From the NCBI GenBank assembly GCA_903901225.1, contig CAIUQE010000039.1, positions 1 through 50,848 of the forward strand: a stretch of DNA of 50,848 nt, given 5' to 3'. Below, piece by piece: positions 32,750-44,000 of this stretch; the stretch's first letter is position 1, and every line of letters starts with the position of its first letter. This stretch comes from Candidatus Omnitrophota bacterium (GTDB lineage Bacteria > Omnitrophota > Gorgyraeia > Zapsychrales > Fredricksoniimonadaceae). Position numbers and translations under genes: made by a program. Under the pieces are notes generated by a model, which searched no databases, was not told where the DNA came from, and worked only from the letters and a program-made list of their open reading frames with translations.

Positions 32750-34672
32750 ATGGCTTTGATCAACCTGCAGGATATTACCGTTGCTTTCGGCGGGCCGCGC
32801 GTCCTCGACCGGCTGGCGTTCCAGCTTGAACCGGGCGAGCGCGTGGCCATGCTCGGCCGCAATGGCGCGGGCAAGACCACTTTCATGAAAGTCCTCGCCG
32901 GGGTGGCCGAAGCGTCCGAAGGCGTTGTTAGTTTCCAGAAAGGCCTGCGCGTTACTTATCTGACCCAGGATGTGCCCGCCGGTATCACGGGGGTCGTCCT
33001 CGATGTCGTCCTTTCCGGGCTTGGCGCGCGCGCCGGCCTGCTTACCGAATATCACCACATCACGCACCAGTTGCACGCATCCTCCGATCCGGCCCTATTG
33101 CGCCGCCTTGATGTGGTGCAGGGCGAGATCGACCGCACCGGCGGCTGGGAAATCGACCACCAGGCGAACGGGGTCATTTCCCGGATGAAGCTTGACCCCG
33201 AGGCGGAATTCACGCAATTGTCCGGCGGGCAGAAACGCTGTGTCCTCCTGGCGAAGGCGCTGGTGCAGAAACCTGACGTCCTTCTTCTCGACGAGCCCAC
33301 CAATCATCTTGACATTGACGCGATCGACTGGCTTGAGGGGTTCCTGAAGGAATTCCCGGCGGCGGTCATTTTTGTCACGCACGACCGCAGGTTCATGGAG
33401 AACGTGGCCACGCGCATCATTGACCTGGACCGCGGCCGGCTCGCGAGCTGGGCGTGCGATTATAAAACTTATCTGGAACGCCGCGCCCATGCCGACGCGG
33501 TCGAAGCGGTCATGGTGGCGAAGGCGGATAAAAAACTCGGCGTGGAAGAAGTCTGGATCCGCCAGGGTGTGAAGGCGCGCCGCTGCCGCAATGAAGGCCG
33601 CGTGAAAACGCTCGAGGTTTTGCGCGAGGAAAAACGCGCGCGCCGCGGCCGGGAAGGTGTCGTGCGCATGAACGCGCAGGAGGCGGACCCCTCGGGCCAT
33701 CTGGTCATCAAGGCCTCGCGCATCGGCTGTTCCTTCGGCGATAATTGCCTGGTCCGCGATTTTTCGGTGAACATCATGCGCGGGGAAAAGATCGGTATTA
33801 TCGGCCCCAACGGCTGCGGCAAGACTACGCTGCTCAAGGTCCTCCTGGGCAAGGCGGCGCCGACCAAGGGCACGGTCCGTTTTGGAACACAGCTGGAAGT
33901 CGCGTATTACGACCAGTTGCGCGAGGAGCTGGATGATTCCAAGACCGTCATCGAGAATATCTGCGGGTCGGGCGACACGGTCATGATCAACGGCAAGCCG
34001 CGCCATATCATCGGCTACCTTCAGGATTTTCTGTTCACGCCCGACAGGGCGAACACGCCGGTGAAGGTCCTTTCCGGCGGGGAGCGTAACCGCATTTTCC
34101 TCGCGCGGCTGTTCATGAAGCCCTCGAACGTGCTGGTCATGGATGAGCCGACCAATGACCTGGACATGGAAACGCTGGAGCTCCTGGAAGAACTGCTCAT
34201 TGAATATTCCGGCACGCTCATCGTGGTCAGCCATGACCGCGCGTTCCTTAATAATGTAGTCACTTCCACCTGGGTGTTCGAGGGCGGCGGTGAGGTGAAC
34301 GAGTATCCCGGTGGTTATGATGACTGGCGCGCGGTGTGCGCGGCGCGCGCGCAGCGGACAGAACCAACTCAAGGCGGGGAGCGGACTTCCAAGCCTGTAA
34401 AAACGGCTTCAGCCTCGAACAAGCCGCAGGGGGCCGCTAAATTGTCTTACAAGCAGGCGCGTGAGCTCGACAATCTTCCCGACCGCATCGCGGAGCTTGA
34501 GATCGAGCAGGAGGAAACCGCCCTGCGCCTGGCTGATCCTGAACTTTACAAGAGCACTCCCCAGGAGATCGCCAAAGTCAAAGCGCGTTCTCAGGCTTTG
34601 GGTGCCGAAATCCTCGAAGCCTACCGGTTGTGGGATGAGCTGGAAACGATCAAGTCTTTATCTGAAGAATAA
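32750..34672 (+). CDS. uup: Uup-type ABC-F ATPase
   Basis: 640-residue soluble twin-ATPase that acts on the ribosome or DNA rather than transporting. First Walker A GRNGAGKTT, signature LSGGQK and LLLDEPTNHLD; second Walker A GPNGCGKTT, signature LSGGER and VMDEPTNDLD. The linker WIRQGVKARRCRNEGRV and the C-terminal coiled coil (about 560-635) are specific to the Uup subgroup. The ATG lacks any Shine-Dalgarno sequence; TAGAAT lies at 32736-32741, only 8 bases upstream, so the mRNA may be leaderless. Downstream is an AT-rich gap. Confidence 0.92.
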   Translation: MALINLQDITVAFGGPRVLDRLAFQLEPGERVAMLGRNGAGKTTFMKVLAGVAEASEGVVSFQKGLRVTYLTQDVPAGITGVVLDVVLSGLGARAGLLTEYHHITHQLHASSDPALLRRLDVVQGEIDRTGGWEIDHQANGVISRMKLDPEAEFTQLSGGQKRCVLLAKALVQKPDVLLLDEPTNHLDIDAIDWLEGFLKEFPAAVIFVTHDRRFMENVATRIIDLDRGRLASWACDYKTYLERRAHADAVEAVMVAKADKKLGVEEVWIRQGVKARRCRNEGRVKTLEVLREEKRARRGREGVVRMNAQEADPSGHLVIKASRIGCSFGDNCLVRDFSVNIMRGEKIGIIGPNGCGKTTLLKVLLGKAAPTKGTVRFGTQLEVAYYDQLREELDDSKTVIENICGSGDTVMINGKPRHIIGYLQDFLFTPDRANTPVKVLSGGERNRIFLARLFMKPSNVLVMDEPTNDLDMETLELLEELLIEYSGTLIVVSHDRAFLNNVVTSTWVFEGGGEVNEYPGGYDDWRAVCAARAQRTEPTQGGERTSKPVKTASASNKPQGAAKLSYKQARELDNLPDRIAELEIEQEETALRLADPELYKSTPQEIAKVKARSQALGAEILEAYRLWDELETIKSLSEE

Positions 34673-35016
34673 ACCCGGATGAAGGGCATCCTGTTGAATA
34701 ACCCCGCCATTATCTTCAAATCATTTGTTTTGAAGCATTTAACAACACATCGTTAATGTCCAATCTGAGCCATTCCGACTTTCTAACAGCAAAAACATTT
34801 CAGTTTGGACATTAAACATCCATTCCTCAAGTTGATTGGATCACCCAAAGCAGAATCTTAACAGATGAATAAAAAATATTAAAATTAATTTTATTTAAAA
34901 ATTTTATCTATTTTGCATTGAGCCCTTGTTTTTCTCCTTTTTATATTACATATTTAGATATAGGTGCGTAGAGGTCTTTGTGTAAAAACCGTATTTAACG
35001 GGCCAGGGTTGATCTT
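34673..35016. other. AT-rich intergenic region before the giant gene
   Basis: 344 bases without a gene. It holds a small GGATG/CATCC hairpin just after the uup stop, a long inverted repeat (separate entry), and a run from about 34868 to 34912 of nearly pure A/T that could serve as an UP element or bent DNA. The base composition contrasts sharply with both neighbours. TTGTTT (34926-34931) and CATATT (34949-34954), 17 bases apart, are a possible promoter for the giant gene. Confidence 0.5.
34753..34815. repeat. 11-bp inverted repeat with 41-bp spacer
   Basis: TTAATGTCCAA at 34753-34763 is matched exactly by TTGGACATTAA at 34805-34815; one base further in, CTG (34765-34767) also pairs with CAG (34801-34803). 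It resembles the paired ends of a small non-autonomous element or a regulator site. No coding sequence lies between the arms. Confidence 0.5.
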
Positions 35017-38000
35017 ATGTTCCAGAAACTGTTGCACTGGAGCTTGTTCAAAGCAATCGCGATAGCGGTTTTGATCGCTTTCGTGAGCCTGATCCCTGTT
35101 GAATCCGGTTATGCCCAGACCCTCCTGCCCAAGCCGGGCGCCATGGTTCCTCTCACCGGCGCTTTCACCCCGACTTTGATGCGCGGTTTGCGCGTCGACC
35201 TTAAAGACCCGTTCAACCTTTATTTCGTCATGAGCAACGGGGAAAAACCGTTCGCGCGGGGTGAGCAGAAGGAAGAATACAAGAAGCTCATCAAATATTT
35301 CATGGCGTCCTTGATCACCCCCAATCGTGACATGTGGGTGAACCTCTCTCCCAAAGAAGCGGACCGCATCATTCCCGATAATTTTTCATTGACCGAAATG
35401 GGCCGCGATCTGCTCGCCCAGGATTACCTGCTGAAACAATTCACCGCGTCATTGATATCGCCTGACACGCGGCTCGGGAAAGATTTCTGGGATCAGATCT
35501 ACCAGAAGGCCCGCGCGCTCTACGGCACCACGGACATTCCGGTCAACACGTTCAACAAGGTCTGGATCGTTGCCGACAAGGCGGATATTTACCAGAAGGA
35601 TGACACGGCCATTTTGGTGGGGAGCCATTTGAAGGTCATGCTTGAGCAGGATCTCATGGCCGCTGACGCGAACAAGGCGCGGTTCGCGGTTGCCGCTGAC
35701 GAGGAAAGCAAGGTTGCGCGGGAACTGGCCGCGGATATCGCGCGCAAGGTGATCGTCCCCGTGATCGAGAAGGAAGTGAACGAAGGCGCCAATTTTGCCG
35801 GGGTGCGCCAGGCCTACAATTCCATGATCCTGGCCACGTGGTTCAAAAAGACGCTCAAAGAGAGCCTCCTGGGACAGGTGTACGCGGACCAGGGCAAGGT
35901 CGCGGGGATCGCCATCAACGACCCCGGCGCGAAAGAGCGGATCTATCAGCAATACCTGCAGGCCTACAAGACCGGGGTGTTCAATTACATCAAGGAAGAA
36001 CTGGACCCGCTCACGCAGGAGCTGCTGCCCCGGAAGTATTTCTCGGGCGGGATGGCGCCGTTTGACGCGTCGATGATCAATATGGTCGCGTTCGATCAGG
36101 CGCGCAATGTTATCAACGGATTGAATGTCAATGTGACCGCGGTGACGCTGACAACGGCCGAGGGGAAACAATTCACCCTTAAAGCTCCGTCTCCTATCAA
36201 TGTAGTTGCGTCGGTTGCTAAATCATCCTGGGAAAAGAAATTGGCGCGTGTGGAGGTTGCGGAGGAAAATGCGCGTCAAGATTACGAGAAAGCGTTTGAG
36301 GATCAACAGGACCGTGCCCAGGGTACCGGCCGTCTCAAGCGGAGGATGAATATGTTGTTCCTCGCGCTCAGCCTGAATTCTTCGTTCATGTCGGCCATGC
36401 CCGCGTCCCTGCGCGCCGAGCCGGTCGCTAAGCCCGCGGTGACACAGACTACCCAGGTCCAGGCGCCCGTGGCGCCCGCGTTGAAGATTGTGGGGGACGA
36501 GACGGATCGTTTCAAGGGCACGACGGCACCGGCGGTGCTGAGCGCCGGTTTTGAGAAGGTCACGAAGGGGCATCGTCTCGAGGGGCATAGGATCAAGGTC
36601 GGGGATGGATTTATGACGATCGAGGTCGGCATGTGGGTGAAGATGGGCGATGTCGCGGATCTGAAAGATGGCGTGCCCCAGGGGGTTTATCCGACCAAAG
36701 AGGGCAAGGTCGTTGTGGCGATATTCAGCAATAACAAGGTGGTCCAGGCGGATGTCGGCGGTACGCAGGCCGTTGTGCCGCAGAAGAGTACGCCGTATCA
36801 ATTCGCCCTGCTGAAGGAGCTGCTGAAAAATAAAAAAATGATCGACAGCCTGGTCCAGGTTGGACGCGGGTTCAATGAAATGAAAGCGCGTGCGTATGCG
36901 GACAGCCTCAAGCAGCGGACCGCGCAGGACGCGGGTGTGGCGCTGGGCAAGAAAGTGTTCGATCCGAATTTTGGGGTCAAGGAGCGTGAGAAAACGATGA
37001 ATGCTACGACCCTTGAGGCCCAAAGCCCGGTCAATGTGATGGTCCAGTCCAACTACTATCAGCGCATGGGGACGTTCAACAGCACTTCGCTTGGCCGCGG
37101 GTGGAATGCGAACATCGGCCCCGTCATCCCATTCAGTCAGCAATTGGAGATGAAAGGGATCATTGCCGCCGGTAACCTGTCGGTCATGAGCATTCTTTAT
37201 ATCGGGGACAATGTTTTGCAGGAGATCAACCGGATGACGTTGCACCCGACGAACGAGCAGAGTTGGCTGATCCAGGGGCATAAGAGCTTTCTGGGAAAAA
37301 TGCTGGGAGCCTTGACCATTGACCGCCCGCTTGTCTACGGCGCGAACAATAAAGATTATGAACTTCAGGCGAACAGGATCACGCGGATCGGGTTACCCCG
37401 GACCATAGGGCAGTTTTTCGGCTTTGCGGCGTACCTGCCGGTTGTCGGGAAGATCTTTGGCCCGCAGGGGGAGCTGCTCTTGAGCGGGGGTTATCATTAC
37501 AAATACGGCGCGCGTGAGATCAGCTTCTACAAGAGCGCGTACCTGAACAATGATGAGAGCAAGATATTCATGGTCGTCGAACGCCAACTCCCGACGGATC
37601 GCGACGAGCTGATGAAGCTGGCGAACAACAAGACATTTAACATGTTCAATCCCGATGATGTTGACAGATACCTCAAGTTCGCGCAGGAAGGCGGCGGCTA
37701 CGCCCGGGGGCTTATCATTGACAAGGTTACCGGCGAGATCCAGTATTCCTTTATTTCTCCGCGCCATCCGAAGGGGTACACGCCCGACGGTGTTGTGCTT
37801 GTTTCTTCGAATGAGAAGTACAAGCAGATGATGGTCAAGGAGACGATGGTCCAGAATGGCGTGGATGAACAGGGGCGCAAGATCATCGCGTTTACCCGTA
37901 ATCGCTTGACCGGCGAGATCCGCAAGATGTATACCGCCGAGAATTTCCCCACACCCAATGAGGAGGAGAAGGAAGACCGCAATAAAGATGTCCTGGAATA

Positions 38001-41000
38001 CACCCGCTGGGCGGCTGAGGTGAATTATTGGCTTTATCATGAAAAGAACGGACCGGAGCCAGTCGAAGTGTCCTATACGGATGAAGATGGGCATACAAAG
38101 TCGGTCATGGTCACGCCGCCGCCGGACGATAAAATGCCGATCGGCATGATCCTTCACGGGCTGACAGGACGGATCTATTTTGCGGGGGAGGAGAATAATT
38201 TTCGGGCAGCCGCGGGTAAAGTCATGTCGCAAAGCGTGATATACGGGAAGAATTATACGGATCCGGTCAAAGAGGCGTTCGGTGCTCTGGTGAATAAAGA
38301 GGGTGAAGTGACGTTGGTCGATAAGATGCCGCTTCTGGTTGAAAAGACTATGCCGGCCATCTCAGGTGTTGGCGCTCCGGCCCCAAAAAAAGCTGTAGAA
38401 GAAAGTCAGCCGGATACGACCGTGGCGGATGTCCAGGTCCTTGATGAGACCGCCGAGGCGCCCGTGGATACGACCCTGGCGGCAGAGCCGGGGAAAGTCC
38501 CGCAGGACAGCCTGGGCACCGCGGTTCGATCCGCCATCAAGCCTTCTGCCGAGGTTCAAAAGAAAGAAAAGAAAGTTCGTCCTGACCAGCCCGAATTCGA
38601 GAACACGGCGAAAGGTCATATCGTCCTGATAAACCGTGCCGGGATAGAATTAAATAACAATGCGTACGGGCCTTTTATTGCAAGACTTAAGGATGAAGTG
38701 GATCAGAATCTGACCAATGTCAGGATCCTTCGTTCCAAGGTACCCAATTACATGGAAAAGGACGCTTACGCGAGAACGGATATCCGCAGCGTGCCTTCGT
38801 ATATTGGCTGGTTGATGCAGCATCTTGACCGGCATAAAGAGTTTGAGGGTATCAGCCTGGATGGGCAGCCCGCGTACAAGGCCTGGGTCACATCCGATGG
38901 CAAAAGGTTCATTCCGGGAAAGATCTTCAATGATACGGCGAATAAAGGCATGCAAAGCGTTGGTGTCATTTATTACATGGACGGGCGGATGCCGGCAGTG
39001 GCCACGAGCAGCAAGGATTTTGTGTCACTGGGCTGGGCGCTGAGGCTGGGGACCGCGAATAATATCCGTGCCGGCAATAAGAACATGGTGATCGTCTCCT
39101 TGCCGGATGGCGAGGTTGAAATGAGCCCGAAGGCCATGGTCAAGGTAGAGAAAGGCCGGGTGGTCGGGGTTTTTACGGCGGGGATCAAAACCCTTAAAGA
39201 GCGCAATGTGCAGTTGCGGACCTTGAGGCAGGGCGGCATTGAGGCCGAGAACCTGGCGACGGGCGAGTTTGTGATCTATGCCCGCAGTAATGTCCTCACC
39301 ACGGCACAGAAAGCGGTGGGCATCCTGCCGGAACGGGATTTCGTGGCGCTCTTGGCCGCGAACAAAGTTGACATGGTCCATGTTGACGGCGAGGCCAAGG
39401 GGGTTAACAGGTTCAGGATATTGAAACAGCCGCGGCCGCGGATGGTAAAAGGCATTGCGTCGGCGGAGAAAGCGCTGACGCTGCAGGAGTTTTACGCCAA
39501 AAATTTCCTTGTTGTCTGGAAAGGGCCCAAGGGCAGGGAGATGACGCAGTTCGTGCCCAGGTCGGCCCTGGAAAGGAACGCGGGCCTGTTGGCTACGGAG
39601 GCAAAGGATATTATCCAACTTGATATTGACGGTAATGAGGCCGCGCGCGCGTTGAGGACAAGGGCCGGCTATCAGGTCATTCCGATGCGTGAGATGCAGG
39701 CTTTTCTTGACAATAATTTTTTGGCGGTTGCCCCCGGGTATAAGACGGCCATGTTCGTGCCTTTTACGGCGATCATCCAGCCGGGCCCACGGGAGGAGAT
39801 CCGGCGTTCGTCGGTCGAGTTCCAGATGATCGATGTCAAGGGCAATAAGATCGCGAACATTTATCTTTCCAGGAATCCATTGGCATCCCGTCTTGAAAAG
39901 TTCGGCCCTAACGGGACAACTCTCATTTACGCCCTTTTCGATTATCACAAGATAAAAGAACCGGGGAAGGCGGATGACGGGATATACCAGTTGTCCCGCG
40001 ACAAGAAACCCATCGGGCAGACGGCGGTCCTCTCGAAAGAGGCCATCGCATTGCTTGACCCGGACGCGGTCAAGGGGCAAAAGGCGATCATCAAAAGTGA
40101 CTATCAGACGGGCGTTTCCACGATCGAAATATTTACCACGTTCAAGGACACCAGGCCGGCCCGCGTGATCGACCCTTTGTCCCAGAGCGTGACGTATAAC
40201 GACGGGAAAGGGCGCTCTGTTCACCGGACCCGCATGCAGCAGCATCATTGGGATGAGGTGCGGTCTTTTGTTGAGAAGTTCTCCAAGGGGAAGCCTTTTG
40301 CAAGCGCATACTCCGCGGCGATCGATCCTAAATACCGCGGCATCGACATCAGCCTCGGCGGGCGGCTGGTGAAGGATGTCTTGGTGTTCAACAAGATCAC
40401 GGAAGAGGACGGGAAAGTCGTGGTGGATTATATCGACGTGACGGGCCGGCGCCCCGGGGCATACGCCATGGCCGGGCGAATGATCTTTGACGCCGAAGGC
40501 AACAAACAGGTCCATTATACGGGCAATATCCTGTTGCCGCAGGAGATCAGCGACGGGAACGATCTGCTGGCGCAAGTGGACAAGGTCGTTTTCAGCAAAA
40601 AAGACGTTTATTACTACGAATCGGGCCCAGTGGGCGGGTTTGATCGCCGCGAGGTTTTTGAACGCCGGGACAATGATTGGATCCCGGTGAGGACCATCCA
40701 TCAGACGCGCGAGGCGGAAATAGCGAGGAATGGCATAGATTACGATCGTTTTATCGCCGAACCAGAGGTCAACAAGATCCTGCTGGCGGCAGGCATTGAT
40801 GGGAAGAGTGTTTTACGCTACACCTCCATTGTTACCAGTGAAGGGGTTGAGATCATTGATTACATCAAACAGTTCGATCCGTTGGAGAAGAAGGTCTTTA
40901 CTGTTTATAAATATAACGACAGGATCTTCAAGATCGTCGTGGCCACGGCGCATGATCCGTTGACGGGCGAGGTCGTGGGGTCGTTCACCCTTAACCATAA

Positions 41001-44000
41001 TTATGAGAGGAATGAGCGGCAGGAATACCTCGGCGACAGGGAGTTAAGCCGCCTCAAGATGAGCGGCCTGGCGAAGGATATTTTCAATCCGACGGTCAGC
41101 GCGTCTTATAAGGAAGTAACGGGTAAGGATCTGTGGCAGGGTTTGGAGCGTGAGGGGATCACGCGGGATACCAAACTCGTTGTGGTCCGCAGCCAGGACC
41201 GTTTGACGGCTTCCGATGGCAAGTTCAGCGACCAGTGGAGCCTGGCGGAATACAAGGTCATGCGCCTCAATGACAACACCGGCAGGGCCCTGGCCACGAT
41301 CAGCGGTAATGGCACGATCGCGATCACGCCCTGGTGGGACCATACCAGCCTGGAAACCCTGACGGCGCAACGGCCGTTCAAGGATTCTGTCATCCCTTCG
41401 CCGAATATTATCCCCGGTTCGGTGCGTATCCATTACACGGGAAAAATGCATGAATGGATCGTTTTTGACAAATTTGAGAACAAGGTTACTCCGGGAGCGC
41501 GTTACCAGGCCAAAGTGGCGGAGTTCCTGGATAATATTACTTATGATGTCCTGACCGGGCGCAAGGTGCGGGAGGAATTCAAGCAGGACCTTTCCCTTAT
41601 TGCCCAGTTGGTCAACAAGACCTCCCAGCGGATCTTTGGTCGGGAAGCCTTTCCCACCAGGAAGATATTGAATTATGATCTCAAGTCCAATTCCAATATA
41701 CCGGTCAATGCGGTTGATGCCAGGGGGCAAGAGGTGGCTCGTTGGAAAGCGGTCTCCTACGATAAGCTGGGGAACCAGACACAGATCATCAAGGAACAAC
41801 ATCCGCTGTTGAAATTCTGGTGGCCCACGATGGCCCGGCATTATGACGGTTACGGCGAGGGGTGGCAGTTCAACGCCAAAGTCACCCAGTTCAGGTCATT
41901 ATTGATGGCCATACTGGCGATCATTGCCGTCCCCGTCACGGTGGTCCTCAGGGCGTTCCAAAGTTCCGCCAAACGCAAGAAGGCGGCCGCGAAGGTCAGG
42001 GCTATGTCGACAGGGCAACTGTACGATGAGGATATTATGATCGCGGCCCAGCAGCGTTTTGCCGCGAAAGTAGTGCCATCCATCCAAGATGGCCCTGACG
42101 GGTACCGTTTCGCCATGACCGGCGATCCTGAATCCCTGTTCCTTTTTAATTTGAACGCTATTTACACCATGGGCATAAGCCGTTATATCAAAGCGCACGG
42201 GATCAAGCCGGAAGATTATAAAAGTGTTGTCGATACGGACGCGCTGGATGCCTGGGACGAGTATACGGCCAGCACCGGGAAATACCTGGCCCAGGAGCTT
42301 GCCCGCAGCGCCACCACGATCGTCTGGGACAAGGTTGTCCTCGATCTGATCGGCCCTGTCATGAACATCGCGATGGGATCAGCGAAAGAGGCCAAAGGAT
42401 CCGGTGGTGATGTGGATGCTCCGGGCAAACTGGAAGAAAAATTGACCGACGCGTTGAAAAACAACAATGATCTTAAGGGTAAGGATCTGGAAAAAATTCT
42501 CGCGAATGATGCTGTATTGAATATTGTCAAAGAAATGGCGGATGTGTTCCGTATCCATATCGAGAGGGAAAAAGAGGCTGTTAAGAAATATGATATTGCC
42601 GACACCCCCATCGACCGGGAGACGCATTTTGCCCTTAAGGAGATCCGGGCCAAATTCCTGCAAAAAAGGCTTGCGCCCTTAAAAAAGGCCCTGCAGGCGG
42701 AGATAGCGACGACCCTTGCGACAGCCGGGTGGGATGATGAAAAAATGGTGGGGTTACAAAAGCAGAACGGGTTGAAAGGCGCCGGTCCCTACGCTCAGAT
42801 CGGGAAGGCTGACCAGCAGATAGGGGACAAGCTGGAGGTGTATTTTGCCACATACCGTGATCTTTTGATAGAAGCATTGGACGCAGACCTGAAGGCCGGG
42901 AATACCGCCAACGGGGAGTTTGAAAAGGTCAGCGCGGAACTGGGGATCACAGTTCCAGGACACAGCGGGTTCGATTACGATCATTTTCAGGCATTTCTCA
43001 AGAAGACCAATTTCGAACCTGCGCCAAACAGGATCATCATTAATAACAAAGGCGAAAAAGTTTATGTCGCCGATGCGGGCGTATTGCTGGGAGAGCTCAA
43101 ACAAGGGAATCTGTCGCGCAAGGATATTGACGGGTATGTCAAGTCATTGAACAGATTGACCTTGAAGACATTCTTCGGTCTCGGCATTAAGGCGATCCAT
43201 CCGCTCCTTTTGGACGGGACGCTGATGCCGCGTTTTATTTTGGGTGGCATCGGCCTGAGCATGCTGACGATGGGGACCGTGTCACTGGGATCCTGGTTCG
43301 CGACGCCGATCATGGGCGTCGCGGCTGGAATTATCCTTGGTGGCATTGGCATTGTCCTGGGGGTGGGGGCTGTCGTTGACTATTTCAAGATATCTCACAG
43401 TGACCATATGCCGATGCCCCTACGTTTGGGCCTGGCCGTGGCAGCGCTGGCCGGCGCCGTAGTCGTTTTCTGGGGGTTGCCGACGGTCGGTGTCGGCCTC
43501 GGTCTTTTTCTCAAAGGCACCATGGGCGTCTCGTTGTTGACCGAAGCTTTTTCCCTTGCCGTATGGCAGCGGTCTGCTTTCGGGCTGAGCCTCAATTATC
43601 ATTATCGCGCGTCCAGTTCGCCGGGGCGCCTTAGGGCCAATATTTTAGTCTGGACGCAGTATTTTTCTTTCATGGCTATTTCTTTTCTGTTCGGCTGGGT
43701 CACGTATGGATTTTTCGCGTCACAAATACTGTTGGGCGCCTGGCCGGTATTGGTCGGGGCACTTGTCATGTTTTGCCTTACGGCGTACGGGACCAATCTT
43801 GCGCTGTGGTTCGGACCGGGATTCATTGCCTCAAGGTTCTTTCCCAAGGAAGGCGCGGATCAGCCCAGTGACATCGCGCGGGAGTGGGCCGGGTTGAAAA
43901 AAGACGAGCGCCTGCTGATCAATTACGTCGGGCCGGTGCTGGGGTCGATCGGCGTGATGAAAGAACATATCGACAAACCGGAGAAAATACCGGTAGCTGT

